A stretch of 64,000 bases of DNA from Megalobrama amblycephala (Eukaryota; Chordata; Actinopteri; Cypriniformes; Xenocyprididae), in assembly GCF_018812025.1 (NCBI RefSeq), contig NC_063049.1:5269013-5333012 (forward strand), written 5' to 3'. The position numbers were made by a program, and so were the translations under genes. The stretch's first letter is position 1, and each line of letters opens with the position of its first letter. This document shows positions 25,401 to 39,109 of the stretch, piece after piece. The notes below the pieces were generated by a model. That model saw nothing but the letters and a program-made list of their open reading frames with translations. It was not told the origin of the DNA and did not search any database.

Positions 25401-28400
25401 GTTTTTGAGGAAAACGTTCCAGATTTATCCAGTCCACTATATGGAGAACGATTTTTCTCCATATAGTGGACTTCAACAGCTATCAACTGTTTGAAGGTCC
25501 AAATGTCAGTTTCAGTGCAGCTTCAAAGGGCTCTACACGATCCCAGACAAGGAATAAGGGTCTTTCCTAGCAAAACGATCAAAAAATAATAAAGTAAAAA
25601 AATATGTATATATACTTTTTAAGCACAAATGCTCATTTTGCACTGCTCTTCGATGTGCCACGCATTACATCATGTTGGAAAGGTCATGCGTGACGTAAAG
25701 CGGAAGTACCACGGTAGGCCGAAAAACTCCATCTCATTTTCTCCTCCAACTCCAAAATCATCCAACATCGTTGTTTTACCTTTTTGAAAGGGTGTTTGAC
25801 TTAGTCTTTGCGCGTTCACTTTGTAGACACTGGATCGGTACTTCCGCCTACGTCACACATGACCTTTCCAACGTGATTACGTAATGCTTGGCGCATCGCA
25901 GAGCAGTGCAAGATGAGCATTTGTGTATGTACATTTTATATATACACATAATTTTAATTTTATTTTTTTAGAAAATGACAGATCATTTCTCTAGATAAGA
26001 CCCTTATTCCTTGTCTGGGATCGTGTAGAGCCCTTTGAAGCTGCATTTAAAACTGCAATTTGGACCTTTAACCCGTTGGTAGCCATTGAAGTCCACTATA
26101 TGGAGAAAAATCCTGGAATATTTTCCTCAAAAACCTTAATTTCTTTTCGACTGAAGAAAGAAAGACATATTCATGTTGGATGACATGGGGTGAGTAAATT
26201 ATCAGGAAATTTTAATTCTGAAGTGAACTAATCCTTTGAGAATGGATGGATAGATGGAGATACATATTAAATGTGCATTCAGTACGTTGGTGCTAATTTA
26301 AAAAACTTGTACACATTAAGAAATACATTGTGTTTCTCAGAAAAACATTGGTAGAGAATACAAAATTTGGAAAGATTTGTTGATGGGGAAAATCCTGAGT
26401 AGTGATGCCCACATTGCATCTTGTTTGATCCATGTCAATAGATGGCAGTGACGTACCTAACACAGGGGTGTCCAAACTCAGTCCTGAAGGGCCACTGTTC
26501 TGCAGAGTTTTGTTCCAACTTGCCTCAACACACCTGCCTGCAAGTTTCTAGTATGCCTAGTAAGACCTTGATTTGCTGGTTCAGGTGTTTATTTGGGGTT
26601 GGAGCTGAACCCTGCAGGACAGTGGCCCTCCAGGAGCAGGATTGGACACCCCTGGTCTAACACCATTGTGGTAGTGGTACTTAGAGAACACAAAGCATAC
26701 AAAGAACTACTGAATGCACCTTAAAATTAGCATGATTTATATTAAATAATAAAAATAATAAAGTAAAACAAATGAACGTCTGAACCGAATGACTGAGCCC
26801 TAGTGATCAGTTTGCTCTATATGTACTGAGGAGCCTCTTGTTCAGACTCCTTTGGCTTAAGGGCCTGGCATCCAACTACATAGCCTGAAGCTTTGGATGC
26901 CACAGGGCAATGATCCCACTGGTCCAGTTTTTAATACTCCCTAGGTGCCACAGCAAAAAAATGACTACTCTATGGGGTGTCCACAGTTTGCAGTGTTTTC
27001 ACCGCTCACTACTTCTAATGTGTGTGCACTAACTGGATGGGTCAAATGCAGAGGACAAATTCCAAGTATGGGTTACCATACTTGGCCTTGACATGTCACT
27101 TACTTAAAAAATAATCTAGTCCTGGCAAGGATGCAAGAAAGGGACATGATGTAACTATTCCCATAATGCAAACTCCACCCATAACCAGAAGTTTTGGCAT
27201 AACCAGAAGTTCATTCACCTAGACAAGAAGTCAGGGTTGCCAGGTTTGAGTAACAAAACTAGCCCTATTGCTATTCAAAACCCGCCCAATCACAGGCAAA
27301 ACTAGCCCACTCGCGTTCCGGATGGGGGATGTTCCCCAGTGAAATTCTGGGGGGGTAAAAATAGATGGTGGGGGAAGGAAGTAGTTCCACCCTAAAAGGG
27401 CAGTTAAATAATTAAACTTAAATAATACAGTAGTTTCTGCTTCTACACCTTCTGCAATGCTAGACTTCCATTGTAAGTGCATTAATATAAATGACAATGC
27501 CGATTACTTTGTGGTAATCATAGACCATAACTTGTACAAAACCCAGGATATTCCAGAAGCTGTAATATTTAGGCACTAATGGAAGACTTTTATCTTTGTC
27601 TCTTCCTCTCTCAGGCTGTCAAGCAGAGCCGGGATGGCTCATTTTTAGTAAGCTCTGAAGACTCTGCAGTGTTAAGGCCATGTGGAAACTCCTCCCCGTC
27701 GACTCAGCGCAACGGATGCAGTGACCAAACGTACCCCATTAAAGAGGACAGCAGAAGTCAGGCAGCTAAGCAGTCCCCCATCGATCGAGCAGGTCTGGCG
27801 TCCCGCGCAGCTAAAGGCAGCAGCTCATCCATTCCTTATATTGACTGCAGTGATGCAGAGTTTAGTGAACAGGAAGTCAGAGGTCGGGTCAGCAGGTCAC
27901 ACTCACACACACGTGATGGCAACAGTGACAGCGCTTATTGCACAGGGTTTGGTGTGCACTGGACACATCAGCAGGACAGATACTTGGGCAAGTTCAGGCA
28001 GAAAGAGTCTCCATCTCTTTCCCCAGTAAGCCAAGCCGAAAGCCCCGCCCACAGCTATCCCAGCCCATCCTCTCCAAATCAAAGTACTAACATTTTTGAG
28101 TCATCATTTTTTGGAGGAAGGGTACGTGGGCCGCTTCATAGCGCACTATTGGAAGAGTTGGCTGCAAAAAGCCCCATAAACCACCACACAGGCACCAGGA
28201 GCCTGACCACTAGCCCCGCCCCCTCCTCAATTCACAGGACCAGCTCACTAAGCCACACCCAGTATAATGGACACCCCGGGTGGAGTATTAGTTCAAAAGC
28301 AGGACGGGAGGAAAGGGGTGGACTTTTTAGTAGCTGCTCGCCAATTATGAATCGTTCTGCAAATAAATCCCAGAACGCCGTTAGCCAGTTAGAAAGAAAC

Positions 28401-28784
28401 ACGCGCATCTTGAATCAGCCCCACCCTCCTGTTCTCTCCCGTTCTGAGAGAATGGCCATGTTGGAGCGTCGAATGCTGGCCAACGGCCTCACGCCTCCTG
28501 GCAAGGCCAATCTCAAGCCAAGCTCCCCGCACCGACGTTTCGGGGCTGTGCAGATGATTGATGGCTCCACCAGTAGTGGCACAGACACTAGCGACTCTGA
28601 GGAGGCGGAGTCTACTGGCTCCTGCAGCCAGTCACTAGGGTTTGAAAACCAAGCTGCCCGTAGTTCGTCCCCCCTACCCAGAAACAAGTACTCTTTTGGA
28701 AGCTTGCATCTGGACGATCTTGATGATGAAGGAGGGTGTGTGAACCTCAGCGATGAGGAAGGGATGCAAGTGTTTAACTGCTAA
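5829..28784 (+). CDS. farp1: farp1 short form: FERM-FA protein with an alternative C-terminal tail (exons 1-12)
   Basis: Exon 11 ends in phase 0 and exon 12 opens in the same frame, reading 389 codons to a TAA at 28782-28784. The product would be about 776 aa with FERM and FERM-adjacent regions but no DH or PH domains, so it would lack exchange activity and could bind membranes or compete with full-length FARP1 (inference). The layout of eleven FERM-FA exons plus one long terminal exon is that of FRMD7, a known FARP1/2 paralogue of about 714 aa with 12 exons. The last residues ([12 protein letters not shown], then an acidic stretch) resemble the end of FRMD7 as I recall it. Whether transcripts end here needs RNA evidence. 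Confidence 0.7.
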
Positions 28785-31700
28785 CATGCTAGCATGAAAA
28801 CTTCATTGTGGTGTGCTTCTCGGCCATGCCATACTGAGTTTTCTTTTCCTATAACCTGAGACGGCCTTAGCTGTGTGACAAGGTGGATATTCTTCCCTTT
28901 CTTGAGGCAAAACTCTGTACAGTTCTCCTGTAAGTGATTGTATCCAGCCTCTTTATTGAGTAAGAGGGGACTTTTGTTGTGCCAAGTTCTGCACAGAACT
29001 CTAATTACTCACAGTTCTGATGCTGCAATAATCTGGAATAATTCAGAAACTCAGAGTGATGTTGTCACTCCCTGGAGTAATTTCAGGATCTCTGGGTTGG
29101 AAACATGCAAGGAGCCATAACAGGTAGATGTAACCATGATTTTGCCAAGTAAGATGTGTTCCTAGATCCACATCCTTGTTGGTCCTGGAGCAACTTTCCT
29201 GTCGACCAATCAGATGTTTGGGTTAGGTTTAGTCTTAGAGTTAAATCTGGGGCTTCAACAGCAATGTCAACTCATCATTCCACCCTGGCTTTTAAGGGTT
29301 GTTAATGGTGAGGCTGTAATATGAAAGAGTTTGAGGGAGAACAGTTTATGGGGCCTTCATGCCTCGCCTTTATGAGGAACACTCTCCATAAATCATTACT
29401 TTTGACATTTAGACTTTTTAATAATGTTAGGGAATAGAACTTGGATCTTACATTTGAAATGACTGTTGTACTTTTAGAACTCTTGTCCTCAAGATCCACT
29501 TTCCTGCAAAGTTTAGCTCCAACCCTGATCAAACTCAACTCCCTGTTGCTTTCTAGTAATCCTGAAGACCTTGATTAGCTTGTTTGGGTGTGTTTAATTA
29601 GGGTTGGAGCTAAACTCTGCAGGAGAGTGGATCTCAGGAGCCAGAGTTTCCCACCCCTGTCATAGAAGCATGTGTAGCAACCTTATGCCGAGTTCAGACT
29701 GCACGATTTTAGCCCCGATTTTGGCTCGCCGACAGGTTTTGAGAAATCGCCGACAAATGCCCGAAATCTCAGGCAAATCGGTGCTCGTTCACGCGAGTGA
29801 CAATCACGCAGTGTGAATGAGCAAAGACGCGATCTGAGAGAATCGCCGACGAGTCGCCGACGCCCGTGAGATATTTGGCATGCTAAATATCTGGACCTGG
29901 CGGCGATTCAAAATCCAGAGCAGCGGGGAGTTCGGGGAGGAGTTATAGACCACAATATCAGCAAGCATGGCTTCATTCACATAAACATTACAATTATATC
30001 AAACGGAAACAAAACACAAACATTTGCTTGACCATCCGCAACAGCAGCACATTGAAAAGTTATTTATTTACCTCCAACTCACGATGCAGAACACACAATC
30101 CACAGTTTCCCCAACTATTTCCTCCTCCATATTTTTCTTTTCTTTTTCTTGTTTTCGCTGCAAATCAGCGCACAGGCAACTCGTATTGCAAGCTTCTTGC
30201 GGGCTACCGTTTTTAATAATAATAATAACTCCGGTCCTGCACGCGTGATATCGCGTTGTTTCCTTGTCACATCTCGCGTGTGTTTGGTTGTGAAACGTAG
30301 TTTGCGTGCCAGACAGAGTTGTCGGCGATTTTTCCTATTGTAAAGTCATGCAGTGTGAAACCCTCTGTCGCCGATCCATCGTGCAGTTTGAACACTGCAG
30401 CGACTGAATGCTGGCCAAGATAGTCATGCAGTGTGAAAAGAACAGTGACCCGACTGCTTTGAAAATCGTGCAGTCTGAACTCGGCTTTAGTATTCTCTCA
30501 GAGTAGGGATTCTCAACTCTGGCCCTCAAGGTCCACCTTCCTGCAGAGTTTTGCTCCAACCTTAATCAAACACACACAAACAAGCTATTCAAGATCTTCA
30601 GTATTATTAGAAAGTTGTCAACAGGTGAGTTTGATCAGGGTTGGAGCTAAACTCTGCAGGAAAGTGGATCTCAGGGACTAGAGTTGCCCACCCTTGTCAT
30701 AGAAGCATGTGTAGCATTCTTCTCAACTCTGGCCCCCTAGGTCCACCTTCCTGAAGAGTTTTGCTCCAACCTTAATCAAACACACCCAAACAAGCTCTCA
30801 CCCAAATGAAGATCTCAAGGACTACTAGAAAGTTATAAACTGGTGAATTTGATTAAGGTTGGAGCTAAACTCTGCAGGAAAGTGGACCCTGAGGGCAAGA
30901 GTTGACAACCCCTGGTGTAGATCAGTGGTACCCAGCCTTGCTCCTGCAGACTACCTTCCTGCAGACTTCAGTTACAACCTAGCTCCAACACACCTAACTG
31001 TTATTTTCAAATAAGCCTAAACACCCTGATTAGCTGGTACAGATAAGTTTGATTAAGGATGGAGCTAAACTCTGCAGGACAGTGGATCCCAAGGGCCAGA
31101 TTTGTGAACCCCTGGTGTAGAGCAGCGGTACCCAACCTTGCTCCTGCAGACTATCTTCCTGCAGACTTCAGTTCCAACCTAGCTCCAACACACCTGTCTG
31201 TTATTCTCAAATAATCCTGAACACCTTGTTTAGCTGGTTCAGGTGTGTTTGATTGAGGTTGGAGCTAAACTCTGCAGTATGGTAGCCCTCCAGGAGCAGG
31301 GATGGCTACCCCTGGTGTAGAGCTTCATCTTCATTAATATTCTTAAACATCAATTTGCCATTTGTATACAGTATGTGTGCTGGCATTCGCAGCTGATCTT
31401 CACTGAATCATTTAAAGGACAGTGTGATTTTTGAAGTTTCACTCATCTTGAGCTTTGGCAAAAGAGCATTATATCATGGTCTTCATTGTGTGGCTCATTT
31501 CTCATTCTGCCTGAGCCTGGTAAATATCTCTGTTTACTGCGAGAAACCAGCAGACTCAGAGATTGGAAATTTTTAATGGTATCTTATTAAATCCTGCATG
31601 AATTTTAATTAGGTAGATTTAAATGTGAGCATTTTGAATATAAGGTTTTTTTGTCCTGTTTTGTCAGAATTGTGATGAATGTATTTGGTGATGAAATTAT

Positions 31701-34374
31701 GTCATTATATAGGCTACTCACCTTCATGTAGGACTTTTATTTTCTTCCATGGAACTCAAAAGGAAAAATTCTGAAGAATGTTCGCACTGCTATTTTAGAA
31801 TACAACAGAAGTATAAAGTTTATTGGTCACATTGGGCCATATGGGTTTGGGAAGACATGAGGGTGAGCAATGACAGAACTTTCATTTTTGGATGAACTAT
31901 CCCTAAAAAAAGTTTTTCTGTCATTTTGAAATTTCTGTCATTAATTACTCACTTTCATGTCTTTCCACACCCGCATTCATTTTCGGAACACAAATTAAGA
32001 TATTTTTGATGAAATCTGAGAGGTTTCTGAACCTCACATAGGCAGCAATGTCATTGCACTATTGAGGTCCAGAAAGGTAGTAAAAAGATGGTTAAAACAG
32101 TATTCTCGTCACTTCATAACATTAAGGTTGAACCACTGCAGTCACGTTGACTATTTTAACAATGTCTTAAGTACCTTTCTGGGCCTCAAAATGTGCAATG
32201 ACGTTGCTGCCTATGTGTGGTTCAGAAACCCTCGGATTTCATCAAAAATATATTAATTTGTGTTCCAAAGATGAACGAACAACATAAGGGTGAGTAATTA
32301 ATGACAGAAATTTCATTTTTGGGTGAACTAACCCCTTTAAGCTGTGTGATGGTTCGGTCTATAGAGAGAACGTGTCTGCGTCTCACTGTGTTTCACTCTC
32401 CTGCCCTCCCTGAGCACCTCTACCTTACCTTGCCCATGGGTTTAACTTTTATCCTTGAGCAGGGATTAGAAAGGCCATTTCATTTAGGTTTTTACTGATA
32501 TTTTAACAGAAATTGCATACCAGTTGTAGAGTTTTTTTGTTTTTTTCCCAAAAATTCAGGAAAAAACAATATGATAATGCCATCTAGCACAAGTGTTTCT
32601 AATCCCTGCCTGATTTCTCACTCAGCTTTGATATCACTGCACTATTGGCTGATATTCACCATTGGTTTATACCTGTTTTTTGTTTTTGTTTTTGTTTTTT
32701 TAAACAGCTTAAGCTTCCTTGTCATCCTTGTCATTTCCGATCAATAAATGCTTGTTATGTTTTCTGCTGGCATTTAAAATGGAATGAATGAATCTTTGTA
32801 ACTACTGGTGTTTTTAAATGCTGGGCTGCATGCTCTCCCTTCCTATGGCTGTTCTATTTCGATGAAAGCTGAAAAGCAGTGCATTCTGGGAAATTTTCAC
32901 ACATGAAAATTTGAATATCCTTTTGTATGTTTGTGACATGACTGATCTTCTTTTGTTTGTTCACACAATGATCAAATTATACACCAGGATTGTTTTCAAA
33001 TGATTCCATCAGCTTCATGGCCTGAGAAAAATCACGCCACCTGCTGTTGATTTGTGTGAATGACATGTTGATGATCTTTCTCACACAATGGCTATGTTTA
33101 GAATGGAATACAAGCATACTGCGTGCTGCACATTGTACACTTCTTACTATTTAGAAAAATAGTATATGAAACATGAAGTATATGAAGAATGAACTATGCA
33201 ACAAACATTTACATACTGCTGACACATACTGTACCCCAAGTCTTGTAGAAAATAAACTAATAGTGTGTAAAAATATCTTACATTTGGTCAGTCTGATCAA
33301 AAAATCAAAAACAAAAAGATGTTATTACATCGAGTTAATTTCTTACACCGGAAATTGTACAATAAAGTATATGTGCTCTTGTATACTGCACATTACTGCA
33401 TTATTCAAGTATTGCATGCATACAAAAAATGGACACTGCATACAATAACCATGCCGCATACTGCAAAACAAGTATGGCAGTATGTTAGATGCTATTCTGA
33501 ACATAGCCGTTCCCGCTCCTCCTCTGTCTCATTCAGCACTGTTCAAGCTTATTCTCTGTTCTGATGTTTCCTGCCTGTTTCTTCTCAATGACCTTTGGTT
33601 CTGCTGCTCTTTATGAACCACATAGACTTTTTAACAATGTATTTTGTGCACTAGTGTCAATAAAGTTACAGTTGGCCTTTTAAGACTCAGGAATTGTTTT
33701 TTAAGCTTATGAAGCTAATATTTGTCATAATCCCACCCCCTCACACCCCCAGCCTCCTCCCTGCTGTCCGTGGCTGCACAACGCATGTCTCGCTCTCTGT
33801 CAGCACATGTATGTATATGAAGTGCAGTATACATGCATTAGTTCACGTTTTATGTACGTGTATGTATGGTGGAGTATGCATTGTTTATGTTGTGTGAATG
33901 GTTTACATGGATGAGCTTGTGTTGTATGTACACTAGTTACAACTTTGGACATGTTCCTTATTATTAGAAAATGTTTCATATGTTGAAGAAATCAAAAGTA
34001 TGAAATAACACATATGGAAATATGGCTATAATGTAGTGACCAAAATGTGAAACAAACCAAAACTCTCTTATATTTGAGCGTCTTCTTTGATTCCAGCTCT
34101 GTTCTTTCTGCACATTCACTCAACTTTTAAAAAGTGCACTTTGTAAAAACAAATTAAACTTTTTCTTTAAAGTACATTTTAAAGTATTATACACATTAGC
34201 ATTATACAGAAGTACACTTATTTTGTTGTGTTGACTAACATACTAAAGCACATGTAAAGTACTTGATTATTACATTTAAAGTTTATATATTTTAACCCTT
34301 TAACTGACATCTCAACCGTACAGTAGAGTTTTATAACTTTTAGATAAAAACATACATACAAACAGCTTGAGGTC

Positions 34375-34414
<40 letters not shown>

Positions 34415-37400
34415 CCTGCAGGAAGGTGTCCAATAATAAGAATTTAAAGAAAAATATTTTTCTTCTAGGGGTGAAATTTAAAGGGTTAAATTATACATTA
34501 TTTATTTACAAAATTGCAACTTCATCATTACAAATGTTTAATTATTACAAATATATTTAAATACATGACACAAGTTTTAATAGAAATGACATTAAAGTAT
34601 ATTTTAGTTTATCAAATGTTTTTCAGTTCATTCAGCAGTAATTTTGGCTATATCTCACAGACAACAGAATTATAAAATTACATATAAAGATGAACTTAAG
34701 TCCTATTTATATTAAAAAATGTATGTTTTTTTTGTTTTTGTTTTTCAATGAAATGAATGTACTATATTTTAGTATTTTTAGGGGATTTTATGGTAGTAAA
34801 TTATATTTACGCTGTAGTTATAAACCATTTATTCACTTTTTGAGCATATACCTGAAAATGAAATTTCCAACTTAAACTGTCATAAATTTTAAATGCTTTA
34901 GAGGACAGACTTAATTATAAAATTAAAAAGTTACAGAATTTTATGTTTTTTGTTATGAAAAATGCACAAAAATACTATTTTCAATTTTTATATTAACTAT
35001 ATATTTTAAAAAACATTTTTGATTTTTCAAGAAAGTCAAAGCCATAAATCTAAACAAGTTGTGTTCCAAATTTGAGCTTGATATCTCAAAAAATTAGCTT
35101 TCAGTAAGATTTTGTTTGGCTGCAGTACCAAACGCTTCCACTAGATGAAATTTGTCTCACATTCATTTCCAATGCGCTCATTTTTGACTTCGAGGAGCAC
35201 AAGTGTGACTATTTTTTTCAGGACCATTTAAACTTTCATAGCAAGTGCCAAAACCTTTACCAAGTTTCGTACCATTCTAATGAAGTAAAAAATGCTAAAA
35301 AAATGCTAAAAAAAAAAAAAAAAAACATGAAATTTTTCTGTCAAAAATGACCGAAGAGCACCAGAGGGTTAAACTGTAATACATTTGCTTTTAACATGCG
35401 ATTAAGTGTCCGAAAACATTCCACTCAGTTCGCACTTAAGTATATTTTACAGTGTCCTTGTTACGCATTATACATGTAGTTACTATAGTAATAACAGTAA
35501 AGTATGTAACCGCAAGTATATTTTTTCTGTAGTAAGTACTAAGTTATGCTAAGTATGCTAAAGTGTACTTCTTTTCAGAAGTGGGGCCTAACTCATCCAT
35601 TTCAAACTTTTATTTTGAGAGCTTTAAGCTTGTGAGAAACGTGTCCAAACCTTTGTTTGGTAGTGTATATGGCTTCACTCACAGCTGCTTCATTCATCAT
35701 GACTGCACTGCTCTAAGGAAACACAAGAGGCAGATTTGGGCAAGTACTTAGAGAAAAATAAAATAAAAAAAACCCTGTAGGAGTAGATTTTAGTGGGAAG
35801 TGCACTTCTAGAGGGACCATGGACATAGACATCCACACTTTATTTATTTTATTTTTTACCCATTTAGACTCAATTGTTAATGTTTATAACCTTTACCAAG
35901 AGTTCTATGACAATACCATGATACAACAATTTTGATAAAAATCAAGATTTTGTATAATCACCATGGTATTCACATGGTACTCCACACCCATGGTTCATAT
36001 CCTAAAAAAACATGGTAATATCATGGTACTTTTTGTTATTGATGCATATTTGCATGCTAAATAAGCACCCATCACATACTGAAATAATAAATATACTGGG
36101 AATCTGTCTCAGATCTGTCCTAACGATCTTCATCTGTGTCTGTCTCTCTCAGAGGTGACGTGTGCTTCGGTCACATTAGTTAATGGTCACGCTGATGACT
36201 GTAGAGGAGCGACGCCGTCTCCTCTCATCTCGCCCATGCTGAATGACAGTGGTGCCATACGCACTGATGATGAGGAGGACAACAGGAGGAAGGTGAGATC
36301 TGTGTATCAACACATGTTCATGTCACTGACTCTACAGTCAATAAAGTGTATTTTAATGTGTCATTGTAATGTGTTATTATATAGTACTGTATGTGTGTTT
36401 ATATGCACAATAAAACATGTCCATGACTCAACTGTAGTATAGTTAAGGTCATTTTTCATGAAGTTCTATATTGTGCTGATGTCGTACGTGTTTGTGCAGA
36501 TCTGTCCAGCAGATAAGGCATATTTCATTGCTAAAGAGCTGCTGAGCACTGAGAGGACGTACCTGAAGGACCTGGAGCTGATCACAGCGGTAAATGATGG
36601 ACAGACTCTTCATCAGATCTCCATACACACACACACATCACAGTGTCTGGTCTCATTGTTGTTACCTTGTGCTACAACTTACCTGCGCTACTTACCTGCC
36701 CTGAGATCATCGTCAGTCTTCATCTGTCTTCTGTCTTCTTTGTCAAGCAATCACTCTGCAACCTGCAGACCAAGTAAGACTGTTCAGTTCAAGCTAAGTT
36801 GTCTCAAACTATCACTGAGTGCACTGCCTTACCTGCTGCCATCGCTTGTCATGCTGAACCTGTAAATAAATGACTGTGTATGTGGAAGTTACCTGTGTTG
36901 TCTCCATCTGTCTGCTAACAGAAGACCAGACCAAAAACAACGACAACAAAAATCGCACTATGAGCCTTTTCCTCCCCCCGAGCGGTCCAGCGAATCCTGA
37001 CTTTTAACCAGAATGGACTCAGTGGGAGAGACTCTGTGTTTTGTCTATCAAAATGGCCTGGCAATTGAAGCCTATGTGGAGGAATTCCTGCAATATAGCC
37101 ATCTTTCAACCTGGACTGACCACCAGTTAATGGATTTGTTTTAGAGTGGGTTGGATCCACACGTTGCCCCATGGATACCAGTTGGTGGTTCCAGTTACAA
37201 TCTTGAATGCTATTTTGATATGGTGCTCTGGTAGTGTGGCTCTCCCTACTCAGTTGGTGTCTCCTCATGTACCAAATTCAAGGTTCCCCTAACTAGAGTG
37301 GTATCCAACAGTGCTGACCTGATGTCAAAAGTGGTAGATCTTCCCGTCATGTCCATCTGAGTAGCTCTGAAAAAACGTTCCCCTCTCCAGTTTCTACATT

Positions 37401-39045
37401 CAGAGTCAGCCATCCAGCCCGTTCTAGCCATAGGGCCCAGTTACAAGCCCGCTTCAGTCCCAGACTTCAGTCTCGAGGCTGCTCCATTCTAGTCCAATCC
37501 AGAGTTTCCTCCATTCCAGTCTGGTCCAGTGCACTCTTTTTCCTGTGAGTTCACTCCAGTATGTTCTCCAGAGCCTGCTCCAATTTTTTTTTCCAGAGCC
37601 CGCTTCAGTCCAAGACTTTAGTCATGAATCAGCTCAAGCACCCACTCATGCTCCAGAGTTCAGCCTAGAGTCTGTTCCTGTGAGAGAAGTTCGAGAGAAA
37701 TTCACCAGTCTGTTCCCGTAAGGTAAATTCTGCTCCAGCCCACGAGCCCGCTCCGGAGTTCACTTCAGCCCACGAGCCCACTCCAGAGTTCACTCCAGCC
37801 CACGAGCCCGCTCCGGAGTTCACTTCAGCCCACGAGCCCACTCCAGAGTTCACTACGGCCCACAAGCCCGCTCCAGAGTTCACTTCAGCCCACGAGCCCA
37901 CTCCAGAGTTCACTTCAGCCCACGAGCCTGCTCCAGAGTTCACTTCAGCCCACGAGCCCACTCCAGAGTTCACTCCAGCCCACGAGCCCGCTCCGGAGTT
38001 CACTTCAGCCCACGAGCCCACTCCAGAGTTCACTTCAGCCCACGAGCCCACTCCAGAGTTCACTACGGCCCACGAGCCCGCTCCAGAGATCACTTCAGCC
38101 CACGAGCCTGCCGGCACCACCCTGGTTACCTGCTAAGACTCCAGGATGCCCGCCCTCCCTTCCCAGTTGGACTGTTCACGGCACGAGGATGTGCCTTCCG
38201 GGAGTGGGGAGTACTGTCACAGTCACCAGCTCTCTCACCTGCAAAAACAATACATTTCCCATCATCCCTCCTTCTGTTCACCTGTACTCACTTCATAATC
38301 ACCACATTATTCATGAAGATTCACACCACCTCGCATATGGCTTTTCTAAACAAAAAGAGTCTTAGAAATGTAAAATCAATACAGTGTTTTATGTTAGCTT
38401 GTAGGCAGGATAATTTTAACATCATTTTGAAGCAAAAACTCTACACTAAAATATACAGTTCTCAAAAGTCTTCTGAAAAAACTGTTTAGTATGTGTTTTG
38501 AGGTCTTATTTCAGTGACTTATTTTTTGTTTTTAAAAACCATGCATATACATAATTCTCTCAAAAATACAAACATGTACATACTTGTTGCTCACATATTT
38601 TTGTAGCCTAGTTTCTGCTGAATACAGTGTAATGAGACTTTTGTCATTAATATGTTTATAATAAACTGAAAAAAGCATAAATGTCAGGGCATGTCAAAAC
38701 TTCTCCAGGACCCCAAATCAGCCTCAGACCCCAGAGGGTTAATTTATCATACATCTAATTCATTTTATTAATTATAAAACTGTGTAAAATGTGTCCAGCA
38801 TGTATGTTAATGAATTACAAACCTGATCTAACCTTACCAGTATCCCACATCAATGGCAGCACAAGTGTTTTGCAATGCAACATTAACACAATAAGTAAAC
38901 TGTAACTAACAATTATTGTTTTTAATGTAAGTACATAAGTACATAATATAAAGTAGGACCAAAACAGTAGATTGATTATGAACTGCACACTAATAGGAAT
39001 CACAATCTACTAACTACGGAATGATATTGTGTTGTTATGTGATTG

Positions 39046-39109
<64 letters not shown>

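Larger units (their letters stand above)
28785..33680 (+). other. farp1: Possible long 3' UTR of the farp1 short form, with inserted repeats
   Basis: There is no AATAAA close to the exon 12 stop. Candidate signals lie at 32743-32748 and 33659-33664. The latter is preceded by non-repeat sequence and followed by T/G-rich sequence, the normal context for cleavage. Much of the interval is transposon-derived (29477-31320, 31718-32340, 33089-33509). It may simply be intron. Confidence 0.35.

Noticed and set aside
37727..38110. CRISPR-like array
   Set aside because: Units are contiguous with no unique spacers, and the window is vertebrate.
37665..38120. Long minus-strand open frame of repeated GSWAEVNSG units
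   Set aside because: It is the reverse of an in-frame 30-bp minisatellite, open on both strands because the unit is a multiple of three. The element's other parts are on the plus strand.
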